Shown here: positions 19,760 to 28,614 of the stretch, in pieces
How positions within the stretch are numbered: the first letter of the stretch is position 1
How the letters are laid out: each line of letters opens with the position of its first letter
Translations under genes and position numbers: made by a program
The notes under the pieces: model-generated
Told to the model about the DNA's origin: nothing
The model's input: only the letters and a program-made list of their open reading frames with translations
The model's database searches: none
Assembly: GCA_945861145.1 (NCBI GenBank)
Contig: CAMATL010000003.1
Span: 17,263-81,262 of the forward strand
DNA length: 64,000 bases
Reading direction: 5' to 3'
Source: a candidate division TM6 bacterium GW2011_GWF2_37_49
GTDB taxonomy: Bacteria > Babelota > Babeliae > Babelales > RVW-14

Positions 19760-20005
19760 TTTTAGAGGGTGCCATCCCGGCGCGTTGCGGCCTCTATCAA
19801 TCTATTCTGTCTGAGTGATTTGCGCGCGCTTTTGCATGAAGAAGTTTCTGCTGGTGTTTTTGTGAGTAAATTTAATCGAGCGACCCAGTGATTTTGTTGG
19901 TTTTGTAGCTCAATTTATCAGTTGTAACTTATAGAATATTCTTGTATTTTAGTTGTCCTTTGATCTTGGCCATGTAAGAAAATTAAAATCTCAGGAATTG
20001 ATTCT

Positions 20006-21094
20006 ATGAAAAAATATTTCTTTAGTCTTTTTTTGGCGGCATTAATGCTTGTTGAAGCAGTGCCTTCTTATGCAGCATCTTCTGCTTGTGCAGCATCTTC
20101 TCTAGAGCATGGTTCTTCTTCAGCTGTATCAATTAATCCAGCGCGCTTGGAATATAGGCTTGCGAGTGGGGAGGCTGATAGAAAGGATCTTTTGGAGTTG
20201 TATCGTAATTTTACAAAAGATGATCATCATTGCCTTCTAGTTTATCCAGAAGGAAGGCTTCGTAGTAAAATGCTAGCGCAGAGTATTCTTGCCAATAGAA
20301 TATTTGTTGCTTGTGACCCTGAGAAGGAAGGGAATAAAATAGTCAGTTTTTGTAAACTCTATATTCCTCAGGGTGAAGAATTATTAGATATTGTAAGCAA
20401 TGAATTTAGTGCCGGCGATTTCGTCGAGAGATCTGAATCAGGCATTGTTGAGTTTACTTCCTGTTTCCCTGCATTTGCTAGGGACTATCATCTTGATTTG
20501 GCTTCTATAAATAATTTTTCTCAACCTCTAGTTGAGCCCTCTTCCATGCCATATCCAAGTGGCGTAAGTTCTTCACTCTACGCGGGATTTATTGAGCAGT
20601 TTGTCGATCAGGATGTTGCCCTTAAATTGGATATTTCACGCGATATCTGTATCTATTTTGGTAGTGCTTTTACTGTAAAAGGGTATAAAGGCCATGGCAT
20701 TAACAGCACTTTAGAGCGTTTTGCGCTTAACACAGTGAGTTTGTCACCAGAATTTAATGCAAAACTTCAATCTGGAGCATCGATCCATTATATGTATGGT
20801 ATTGTGAGCAAGAATTTTTGGGGCTCAGCGCACCTTCGTTCGTTTACAGATTTTTGGTGTTGCTTATTCGGTCAGGATTGGGTTGCGGCCTCCGTTACGA
20901 TGCATCGTGCTAAAAAACCTGTATTTGAAGTAAAAGAAGACAGGGCTGTAATATCTGCCTCCCCACAGACTAAAATGTTAATGTCTGGTGTCTGTGTTTC
21001 ATCAGATCGCCAGGAGTGTAAAACACCAGCCATTGTTTTTAGTGATGAGTTTATTGATGGGTTCGGCTGCTTTGTTAGTTGCAGAATACCTTAG
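20006..21094 (+). CDS. Predicted exported protein with GNAT-like region, paralogue of 18290..19702
   Basis: Signal MKKYFFSLFLAALMLVEAVPSYA; LASGEADRKDLLELYRNFTKDDHHCLLVYPEG; KGYKGHGINSTLERFALNTVS. Confidence 0.55.
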   Translation: MKKYFFSLFLAALMLVEAVPSYAASSACAASSLEHGSSSAVSINPARLEYRLASGEADRKDLLELYRNFTKDDHHCLLVYPEGRLRSKMLAQSILANRIFVACDPEKEGNKIVSFCKLYIPQGEELLDIVSNEFSAGDFVERSESGIVEFTSCFPAFARDYHLDLASINNFSQPLVEPSSMPYPSGVSSSLYAGFIEQFVDQDVALKLDISRDICIYFGSAFTVKGYKGHGINSTLERFALNTVSLSPEFNAKLQSGASIHYMYGIVSKNFWGSAHLRSFTDFWCCLFGQDWVAASVTMHRAKKPVFEVKEDRAVISASPQTKMLMSGVCVSSDRQECKTPAIVFSDEFIDGFGCFVSCRIP

Positions 21095-21139
21095 AGATCT
21101 TGCTCAGCATTACTTGCCGTAGAAAATAATTTAAAGCTC

Positions 21140-21436
21140 AGAGCTTATCCGAAAAGTCATGTCATTCTAAATAGCGTGAGTTCGGAGTTACAAATCAATC
21201 GCCATTTGGCACCACTTTCCAGAATATATAAAATCCCAAAAAAAACTTTGTAGCGGTCAAATTTCGGCCGACCTACCCCCTTTTTTCTTTTTTGTAAAAT
21301 TGGCTCTACGACGGGCCAAAATTTTTTTTGCTAGGCTCTCCGATATCGAGAGCTCCTTTTTTTGCGTACCGCTATCATGGCGGATTTTTGAGTTCCTGAT
21401 ATTTTTTTCTAGCAAATTACTTTTCGGATAAGCTCT
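21140..21436. repeat. Intergenic element bounded by 18-bp perfect inverted repeats (MITE-like)
   Basis: AGAGCTTATCCGAAAAGT (21140-21157) / ACTTTTCGGATAAGCTCT (21419-21436). Confidence 0.75.
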
Positions 21437-21603
21437 TAGATGACTCCTCAAAGTTGAAATAAAGTAAAAAAGTTGTATTAATTTTGGTGATATAACCATA
21501 TTGGTAGTTATTGAGAGATAGCCACAAAAAAATATCTTTTTAGGAGGTTAAAACTAAAATCAACGGTTCAGAATTCTAACTTTTAAAAAAAGGAATGTAT
21601 GTA

Positions 21604-24360
21604 ATGAAGAGAAACAGTATGTTTCGTTATTTAATTTTGGTGGGGCTGAGCTTCGCCGTCACTACTGCCGTTGCTTATGAGCGTAATCCGATTACGTTTG
21701 GTTCGGTGATTACCTTAAAGCATAAAAGTACAGGTAAGTATCTAACCGCAGCCAACAATACCTACTTTAGCGGCGGGAGTGGGCTTTCGGCAGTTTATGC
21801 TGGCACCGATCCTAAAGACGCTAGCGCGCAGTGGACTGTTAAAGGGAGTCATAACGGTGATCGCTTTAACTTTAACTTTGCTGATCCATATCCAGCAGGG
21901 CGCAACACCACCGCTCAAATTGGTTGGCCTCTCAAAAATTATAGTTGGTTCCGGCTAGAAAACGTAGCGACGGGTAGAAATTTAAACGGTAATTGGCATT
22001 ACAATTATCAAATAGCTGGATCTTTGTCGAATAACCCCACCTTGCCCTATTACGAAGTCGTCAATGCGGGTGATAATGGTGTGTATAATTCCTATTGTGA
22101 TTGGCGGGTTAGATCCGCTGATGCTGAAGGCGGAGGCGCCCAATCAACGGACACGTATTGGGCCAGTGGTTTTTCTTGTAGAATTGAAAAGGAGTGGCAT
22201 AATTGGTACTTGTGTTCACGTCGAAATACTACGACGCTTAATGGAATACCACGCCAGGATGTGTTTTTCTATTATCAATTTGATCAAGATGACTGGATTG
22301 CTGAAATTGTGACGCAACCAGATAAGAACGATGATATTAAAAAGCAGTTTAAAGCTAGTCGTGCAGTAAAGCTTGCGTACATGACCCCAGTATTTTGGGA
22401 CTCAGAAATTGCAAATTGTGCCACTATACCCTCAGGGTCTTCAGCTGTGTCCTACGGTCAACGTCGCGTGTGGGCTCATGGCGCCAGTAGCTATGATAGT
22501 AACAATACCGCAGCATCGCCGAATAACCATATGGAGCTTCTTGTTGGTCCATGGGGTGATGAACGTGCTCGCCGCGGGCCTTCAATGTTTTTAATTGAGA
22601 ACGCTGATGATAAATTCAAAACAGGGGACATTAATTTTGGTGACCGTATCAAAATTGTTGTTGTCAATGGCGGTGCTGGTGATTCTCGTAAAGCAGGGTT
22701 GTTGTCGCCATTTAGATACGTATTGATGCATGAACACTCACGCCTTGGTTCGCCGTATTGCGACCTTATGGTGAGTGTTCCTGACTATTCAGCTACACAG
22801 AATGATGCAGCTGTTTTTACATTTGAGCCGATTATCGATGGTCAGACCGGTGCAATTTCTACGATGGATTTAGTGCGTATTAAAAATGCTTGGAATAAGA
22901 CCTACCTTTGGACACATGGAGACAGTCGCCATGGCAATACTTATTGGGAAATTCTCGCTACCAAGGATGCAGAAGATCAGTGGGGCAAAAATAATTTTGG
23001 CCTTGATCGAAGAATGACGCAAGAAAAATTCCGCTTTTCGCTTGCACTAGATTTGACGGTAGAAAATAGCGATGAAGCTCGCAAACACTTAGCAGCCATT
23101 AATAAAGAAGTTACAGTCATTTTTTCAGATGCAGCTGCCGCTGCAAAGAAAAAAGTTGCAGCATTAGCTGCTGAGAAGGCTTTGCTTGAACAACAAAAAA
23201 CTGACTTGCAAGAGAAGCTTGACGCATCTAAGGCTGAAGAAGCGCGCCTAAAAACTGATAATGCTAAACAACTTGAAGATCTCAAAAAACTTCAAGAAGC
23301 TGAATTGGCAAAAGCAAAAGCAGATGCTGACGCTATTTTAGATAAAGCAAAGAATGAAAATGCAGAAGCGCGAGCAGCAGCCAAAAAGGAAGCGGATAAA
23401 TTACTTGCCGATGCTGATGCTGTGCAAAAAGAACTACAAGGCAAACTAGCCCAAGAAAAAATAGATGCTGCTCGTATGCTGCAAGAAGGCAAAGATGCTG
23501 CTGCCGCTGCTGCAAAAACAGCTGAAGAGCTTGCTGCCTCGAAATTAAGTGCAGTGGAAGTTGCCGCTAAAGCTGCAGCTGAAAAAGCAGCCCTGCATGC
23601 GTCAGAGCTTGATCATATGCTTGCGTTCCCTCTAGGTTTTGCAAAGGTTCCAGGCAAAGCAAAGAGTATAGCGTTTGGCCTGCAAGATAGTGTGATCGTA
23701 AAAACCGTCAACAACAAGGGCAGCAAAGTCAAAGAGCTTGTGTTTGATGATTTTGGGGTAATTGTACTTGCTGATGGGTCGCTAGCTAAATACCTATTTA
23801 GCTCAGATCCTGCAAATCCATGGCTACATGTTAATCTTCGAGATGAGAATAGTGTTGAGATCAAGGTATCTGATGCTGCTGTAGGTCAAGATGGTACTAC
23901 CTTTGTTGTTAGTGAAAGTGGTAAGTCATTGTATGGTGTGAACTGGCCGGGTGATACACCAGCTGCGATGCCAAAAGAAGACGCTGGCTTTGATCTAATC
24001 AATGAAAAAGATAAAACCAGAACAGCAAAAACTAAGCACCCAGGTAAAAAAGGCAAAAAGGATGGTAAGGGTAAAAAAGGCGACAAACAAGATGATGCTA
24101 AAGATAAGCGCCGAGGTAAAAAAGACAAAAAGCAATCCAAAGGTAAAAAAGCCGACAAAAAAGATGAAGCTGCAGTAGTAGATGAAGCCGACAAAAAAGA
24201 TGAAGCTGGCGCGGTAGATGCTAAGCACGATAAAAAAGCTAAGCGCCGAGGTAAAAAAGACAAAAAGCAATCCAAAGGTAAAAAAGCCGAGAAAAAAGAT
24301 GAAGCTGCAGTAGTAGATGAAGCTGCAGTAGTAGATGAAGCTGCAGTAGTAACGGAATAA
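21604..24360 (+). CDS. Large exported multidomain protein: MIR/beta-trefoil-like N-terminus, coiled coil, tectonin-like segment, Lys-rich repeat tail
   Basis: FGSVITLKHKSTGKYLTAANNTYFSGGSGLSAVYAGTDPKDASAQWTVKG resembles MIR repeats; long Ala/Lys/Glu heptad-like region; tail with KKDKKQSKGKKADKKDEAAVVDEA repeats. Confidence 0.65.
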   Translation: MKRNSMFRYLILVGLSFAVTTAVAYERNPITFGSVITLKHKSTGKYLTAANNTYFSGGSGLSAVYAGTDPKDASAQWTVKGSHNGDRFNFNFADPYPAGRNTTAQIGWPLKNYSWFRLENVATGRNLNGNWHYNYQIAGSLSNNPTLPYYEVVNAGDNGVYNSYCDWRVRSADAEGGGAQSTDTYWASGFSCRIEKEWHNWYLCSRRNTTTLNGIPRQDVFFYYQFDQDDWIAEIVTQPDKNDDIKKQFKASRAVKLAYMTPVFWDSEIANCATIPSGSSAVSYGQRRVWAHGASSYDSNNTAASPNNHMELLVGPWGDERARRGPSMFLIENADDKFKTGDINFGDRIKIVVVNGGAGDSRKAGLLSPFRYVLMHEHSRLGSPYCDLMVSVPDYSATQNDAAVFTFEPIIDGQTGAISTMDLVRIKNAWNKTYLWTHGDSRHGNTYWEILATKDAEDQWGKNNFGLDRRMTQEKFRFSLALDLTVENSDEARKHLAAINKEVTVIFSDAAAAAKKKVAALAAEKALLEQQKTDLQEKLDASKAEEARLKTDNAKQLEDLKKLQEAELAKAKADADAILDKAKNENAEARAAAKKEADKLLADADAVQKELQGKLAQEKIDAARMLQEGKDAAAAAAKTAEELAASKLSAVEVAAKAAAEKAALHASELDHMLAFPLGFAKVPGKAKSIAFGLQDSVIVKTVNNKGSKVKELVFDDFGVIVLADGSLAKYLFSSDPANPWLHVNLRDENSVEIKVSDAAVGQDGTTFVVSESGKSLYGVNWPGDTPAAMPKEDAGFDLINEKDKTRTAKTKHPGKKGKKDGKGKKGDKQDDAKDKRRGKKDKKQSKGKKADKKDEAAVVDEADKKDEAGAVDAKHDKKAKRRGKKDKKQSKGKKAEKKDEAAVVDEAAVVDEAAVVTE
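24106..24323. repeat. Intragenic 83-nt near-perfect duplication (24106-24188 and 24241-24323)
   Basis: Both copies begin AAGCGCCGAGGTAAAAAAGACAAAAAGCAATCC; one mismatch (GAC/GAG). Confidence 0.9.
24298..24351. repeat. Three perfect tandem copies of an 18-mer at the 3' end of the CDS
   Basis: GATGAAGCTGCAGTAGTA x3, encoding (DEAAVV)3, then TE-stop. Confidence 0.95.
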
Positions 24361-24421
24361 ATGACACACATGCGCGGGTACAAAGCTGTGCCCGCGCCTT
24401 ACATTAAGAGGTTAGATAGCT

Positions 24422-25372
24422 ATGAAAATACGTAATTATAGTTTAATTCTTGGAGCTTGTTTCGTGTTGGGAGAAGTGATGATCGTTGCAGACGATGCAG
24501 CGGTATCTAAGGTATTAGCAGGTCCTGTAGTTGCAAACACCGCGGTAGTTGTAAATCCTAACGCAGAAGTTCCTGCGATGGTAGCAAAACCAGTTGATCC
24601 AAATAATTGGGCTCCTGTTGAGCCTGCAAAGGATGCAAAACCGACAACTGCTATGTTAATGAACAAAGGTGCTGGTAACGATGCGCTTGTTATTAAATCG
24701 GTAAGCGCTTGCGACGCCAACAATGTATGGTGTGTTGTAAATGATGGTACCAAAGATGGTGTGTATCAATTGACCGCAAAGGGTCTAGAATACAAATTTG
24801 ATGGCGTGTTTGTCTCAGCAGGTAAAGAAATAGTTACCGCAATTAATGCTGCAAAAGAAGTTTTTGTTCTTAAGGGCGGTACAGGAACCGACTGGAAAAA
24901 AATAGAAGGGCTTAAATTAAGTCGTGTTTCTCGTCCAAGTGAAAAAGCTGGTTGGGGACTATTAGAAGGCGATGCCGGCGTGTTTTCAGTATTTCAATAC
25001 AAGCATGAAAATGATCGCTGGGTAGGGGTTAAAAATCTTGCTGGTGCTGATGCTAAAGGCATAGTTGCAGTAGAAGTTAATGCTGAAGAGATTGCTTTGA
25101 TGTTGACCGACAAAGGTGAGATCTTGAAGCGCGACCTTGAGCGTGAAGAACTCCATGAAAAAGCAAAAGTCATTGCCGTAGAGATGAAAAAAGAAGCTGC
25201 CGAAATAAAAGCCGGTAAGCACAAAAAAGGCAAAAAAGGCAAAAAAGATCATAAAGGCAAAGGCAAAGGCAAAGGCGCTGATGCTGGTGCAGACGAGAAA
25301 GAGCACAAAGGCAAAGGTAAAGACGCTGATGCTGGTGCAGATGAGAAAGAGCAAAGCGCTCCTGCTGCATAA
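24422..25372 (+). CDS. Predicted exported protein, tectonin-like segments, Lys/Gly-rich tail
   Basis: Signal-like N-terminus; SACDANNVWCVVNDGTKDGVYQLTAKG repeat-like unit; tail GKHKKGKKGKKDHKGKGKGKGADAGADEKEHKGKGK. Confidence 0.65.
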   Translation: MKIRNYSLILGACFVLGEVMIVADDAAVSKVLAGPVVANTAVVVNPNAEVPAMVAKPVDPNNWAPVEPAKDAKPTTAMLMNKGAGNDALVIKSVSACDANNVWCVVNDGTKDGVYQLTAKGLEYKFDGVFVSAGKEIVTAINAAKEVFVLKGGTGTDWKKIEGLKLSRVSRPSEKAGWGLLEGDAGVFSVFQYKHENDRWVGVKNLAGADAKGIVAVEVNAEEIALMLTDKGEILKRDLEREELHEKAKVIAVEMKKEAAEIKAGKHKKGKKGKKDHKGKGKGKGADAGADEKEHKGKGKDADAGADEKEQSAPAA

Positions 25373-25397
25373 GCTGGCGTAAGTCCAGCTACTGAAA

Positions 25398-25438
25398 TAA
25401 ATAACCCCGGGTGGAAGTAATTCCGCCCGGGGTTATTT
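25398..25438 (+). terminator. Terminator-like hairpin
   Basis: AAATAACCCCGGG ... CCCGGGGTTATTT. Confidence 0.8.
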
Positions 25439-25523
25439 GTATGTAACGTGAGTTCGGTGAAGAAAGTGGAGAATAATATTAACGTGAGTTCGGAGTTTCA
25501 ACAAAGAGAATATACCTGCCTAT

Positions 25524-25670
25524 GTCGTCCTCGCGGAGGCGAGGATCCAGGCTTTGGATATAAATCAAAATTAAAAACGGCACAACTATGATGCTTGCAG
25601 TGTTTGAATTTAAAGAGCAACAGCGTTGAATAATTATTTTAGCCTGGATCCTCGCCTCCGCGAGGACGAC
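25524..25670. repeat. Palindromic intergenic element with 30-bp perfect inverted repeats
   Basis: GTCGTCCTCGCGGAGGCGAGGATCCAGGCT (25524-25553) / AGCCTGGATCCTCGCCTCCGCGAGGACGAC (25641-25670). Confidence 0.9.
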
Positions 25671-25796
25671 ACTCCAGAATGGCATTCCCCATTGTGCGAT
25701 CCTGAATCCTTTGACCCCGCTCATTCTGAAAAAGCCTGAAAGGCTGTCTCGAAGGGCATGAGCGGCTTCTAAAGATTCTCTCAATCGCACCTTATT

Positions 25797-27776
25797 CTAT
25801 ACGAGCTGAACAAAGACACTGCTTTTCAATGGCAGGGCCAGCCCTGATGCCACCAATTGTTTAATCTCGTGAAACTGTGGTGTTTTAATAAAAATATGTC
25901 TTGTTTCTACGTGCTGAATTTTATGGACTGCCGGCGTGGCGGGGCCAAGCACACTGATAGGAGTTGTAAATAATTGAGCTGCTGTATGGAGATGAGTGAA
26001 CAATTTTTTGGCATCTTTTTCTACCTGAGCCGCATCTTTGTGTTTGAGCTCAATTTGGATAAGGCGGCAAAAAGGTGGGTACCAAGTTTCTTCTCGCGTG
26101 GCAAGCTCTTGCTCAGCAAAGGCTAAATAGTCGCTCTCATTAATGAAATTAAATAAATCATGGTCATACATAGCTTGAACAATGACCGTGCTCTCTGGGT
26201 GCACACGTCCAGCCCGGCCAGCAACCTGAATAAGCTGCTGCAAGCATTGTTCGGCCGCATTAAAAACTGGAACATGTGCATGTAAATCACCCCAGATTAC
26301 ACCCACAAGTGTAACACCGGGAAAATGATACCCTTTGGTTATGCTTTTGGTGCCGACAAGGATATCTATTTCACCGCGTTCAAAAGCAGCAGCGGTGGCG
26401 AGCCAAAGATCTTTTTTACTGGTGACGTCAAGATCAGCGCGAGCAATTCGTGCAGCAGGGAACATGTTGTGCAAAATTTCTACAAGCTGTTGAGTGCCGA
26501 TGCCTTTTGTTATAAAGCTGCCGCCTTTGCAGCCATCGCAGGCGACTGGTACCAATCGTTGGTAGCTGCAATAATGGCAGCGAAGGGTAAGGTCGCCGTT
26601 TGCGTTTTGATGTGAGGTTAGGCTAACTGAGCAGGCAGGACAGGTAATAACAAAGCCGCATTGTCTGCACTGTACAAAAAAGCTATACCCGCGGCGGTTA
26701 AGAAACATGATGGCCTGCTTACCATTTTTTAGGCAGTCTGCAATCGCCGTCTCAAGCTCTTTACTGATCCAAAACGATGTGCGGCGCTTAGGCTGCTTGG
26801 GGAGCACAATTGTGCGGATTGTTGGAAATGCGCCCATAAAACGTTTAGTTAATTTAAACAGTGGCCAACCCTTGGTTTGGACGTTGTGCAGCGTCTGTAC
26901 TGAGGGGGTGGCAGAACCAAGGACAATGGGAATTTTATACTGACTGGCGCGTAAAATAGCTAAATATTTGCTGTTGAGTTTTGGATGTTTTTTTTCTTCA
27001 AAGCCAGCCTCATGTTCTTCATCAATAATGATAAGCCCTAGATTTGCGATGGGGAGTAGAATAGGTAGATGAACGCCGACAATAACGATTGGCTGCATTT
27101 TAAGCAATGCCTGCCAAACGGCTTTTTTTTCTCGCGGTGATGACGCAGAGTGAAAATCATATATCGTTGCGTCGGGCATACCCTTACTAAGGCGCTCTCT
27201 AAATTGTAGCGCTAGCGAAACTTCAGGAAGTAGGAACAGTACGGTTTTCCCTTGTGCTAGTGCTTTGTGCATAGCCGCTTTGTATACCTCTGTTTTTCCT
27301 GAGCTGGTTACACCATGCAAGACCACAGGAGCAAAAGAGCCGGTATCTAAAGTCTGACAAATATATGTCGCGGCCGTAGCCTGCTCTTCGGTGAGTGTGC
27401 AATCTAGGGGAGCGGCTTCTGACGGTGGTGGTAATAAACTAAAAGCGTCCAGCTTATCCTCTTTCTTTTTGAGGAACTGGCGCAATTTTTGATAAAAAAT
27501 CAGCGAATTAGTGAAATATAATTCTGCAATTTTTTGCACAAAATGATGAAAGTTTGCGTCGGCAGGAAAAGGCTTAGGCCCTATGATTTCTTTGATTGCA
27601 AAGGTTGCCGGCTCTTTTAGCTTAGTTGTTTGTGCAACCACAAAAGCAGAGAGTTTTTTTTCACGCAAGGGAACAAGAACACAGGTATTGATAAGATTTT
27701 GGCCAGCCATTTTTTCAGGAAGTTTGTACACCAAGATTTTTTGAAAGCCATTTAAAAGCCTGACGTAGACAAACAT
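25797..27776 (-). CDS. priA: Primosomal protein N' (PriA helicase)
   Basis: LHGVTSSGKTEVYKAAM, IIIDEEHEAGFEEKKHPKLNSKYLAILRA, CRQCGFVITCPACSVSLTSH...LRCHYC, GTKSITKGYHFPGVTLVGVI. Confidence 0.93.
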   Translation of the reverse strand: MFVYVRLLNGFQKILVYKLPEKMAGQNLINTCVLVPLREKKLSAFVVAQTTKLKEPATFAIKEIIGPKPFPADANFHHFVQKIAELYFTNSLIFYQKLRQFLKKKEDKLDAFSLLPPPSEAAPLDCTLTEEQATAATYICQTLDTGSFAPVVLHGVTSSGKTEVYKAAMHKALAQGKTVLFLLPEVSLALQFRERLSKGMPDATIYDFHSASSPREKKAVWQALLKMQPIVIVGVHLPILLPIANLGLIIIDEEHEAGFEEKKHPKLNSKYLAILRASQYKIPIVLGSATPSVQTLHNVQTKGWPLFKLTKRFMGAFPTIRTIVLPKQPKRRTSFWISKELETAIADCLKNGKQAIMFLNRRGYSFFVQCRQCGFVITCPACSVSLTSHQNANGDLTLRCHYCSYQRLVPVACDGCKGGSFITKGIGTQQLVEILHNMFPAARIARADLDVTSKKDLWLATAAAFERGEIDILVGTKSITKGYHFPGVTLVGVIWGDLHAHVPVFNAAEQCLQQLIQVAGRAGRVHPESTVIVQAMYDHDLFNFINESDYLAFAEQELATREETWYPPFCRLIQIELKHKDAAQVEKDAKKLFTHLHTAAQLFTTPISVLGPATPAVHKIQHVETRHIFIKTPQFHEIKQLVASGLALPLKSSVFVQLV

Positions 27777-28214
27777 GCTGAGTATCCTTACCGTAAAAAA
27801 ATCTAGTTCCTGCGAAGCGTAGTGTACCTAAGTGATAGCTTTTTGGAAATGGGCAGGTTTTTTGCTAAAGTATCTCAGATCAGCACCCCTAGCGGGCTTG
27901 CTTTATGGGTATAATAAAAAAAGTAAGAATTTTTTTGTAATTAGTAGAAAATTTTTTTTTGAAAAAAACTTTTCTTTCAAGGAAACTATGGGCCGATTAA
28001 TTCTTGTGAAATGGCTTCCCGCAGGGTCTTTGATGGGAATTTTCATGATGGAGGCTATCATTTTTTCATGACTATTTTTAAGAAAAAGCAATATGGGATT
28101 TATTTTATTTGACAAACAGGGGTAAAAAGTGCCTATAATAAAATTAGCTCTGTAAAGGGCGGAGGAGTAAAAAGGAGTAGGTGTTTCACCAATACCAAAA
28201 AAGGAGAGAGTATT

Positions 28215-28541
28215 ATGGCAATCAAGAAACCAGCTGCAAAGAAGGCAGTGAAAAAAGCGGCCCCTAAAAAGGTTGTGAAAAAAGCTGCCCCTAAAAAGGC
28301 TGTGAAAAAAGCGGCCCCTAAAAAGGCTGTGAAAAAAGCTGCCCCTAAAAAGGCTGTAAAAAAAGCTGCCCCTAAAAAAGTTGTTAAAAAAGTTGTTAAA
28401 AAAGTAGCGAAAAAAGCAGCTCCTAAAAAAGCTGTAAAAAAAGCTGCCCCTAAAAAGGCTGCTGTAGTAGTAGCTAAAAAGCCTGTTGCAGGCAAAGTTC
28501 CTATGAAGCCACGTGTAGAAAAGCCTGCTAAAGCTAGCTAA
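28215..28541 (+). CDS. Histone H1-like Lys/Ala/Pro-rich protein
   Basis: 108 aa of KKAAPKKAVKKAAPKK repeats, preceded by GGAGAGAG; no signal peptide. Confidence 0.75.
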   Translation: MAIKKPAAKKAVKKAAPKKVVKKAAPKKAVKKAAPKKAVKKAAPKKAVKKAAPKKVVKKVVKKVAKKAAPKKAVKKAAPKKAAVVVAKKPVAGKVPMKPRVEKPAKAS

Positions 28542-28568
28542 ATCTTCACGTTATTTTTCAAAGAAAAT

Positions 28569-28610
28569 AAAAGATAAGGCCTGGTCGTGCACGACCAGGC
28601 CTTATCTTTT
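28569..28610 (+). terminator. 42-nt perfect palindrome, terminator-like
   Basis: AAAAGATAAGGCCTGGTCGTGCACGACCAGGCCTTATCTTTT. Confidence 0.75.
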
Positions 28611-28614
28611 TTAT

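Noticed and set aside
21257-21499. 80-aa basic minus-strand ORF (NLLEKNIRNSKIRHDSGTQKKELSISESLAKKILARRRANF) as a possible transposase remnant
   Set aside because: It overlaps the inverted-repeat element, and I could not match it to a transposase motif by eye.
23886-24383. ORFs 23886-24383 and 23995-24369 (-) with TTAASSTTAASS / YYCSFIYYCSF repeats
   Set aside because: Antisense shadows of the tail of 21604-24360.
28246-28455. Regular 27-nt repeats as a possible CRISPR array
   Set aside because: The repeats are contiguous, without unique spacers, and encode KKAAPKKAV in frame; no cas genes are nearby.
28133-28495. ORF on minus strand (GAAFFTAFLGAAFFTAFLG repeats)
   Set aside because: Antisense shadow of the histone H1-like gene.
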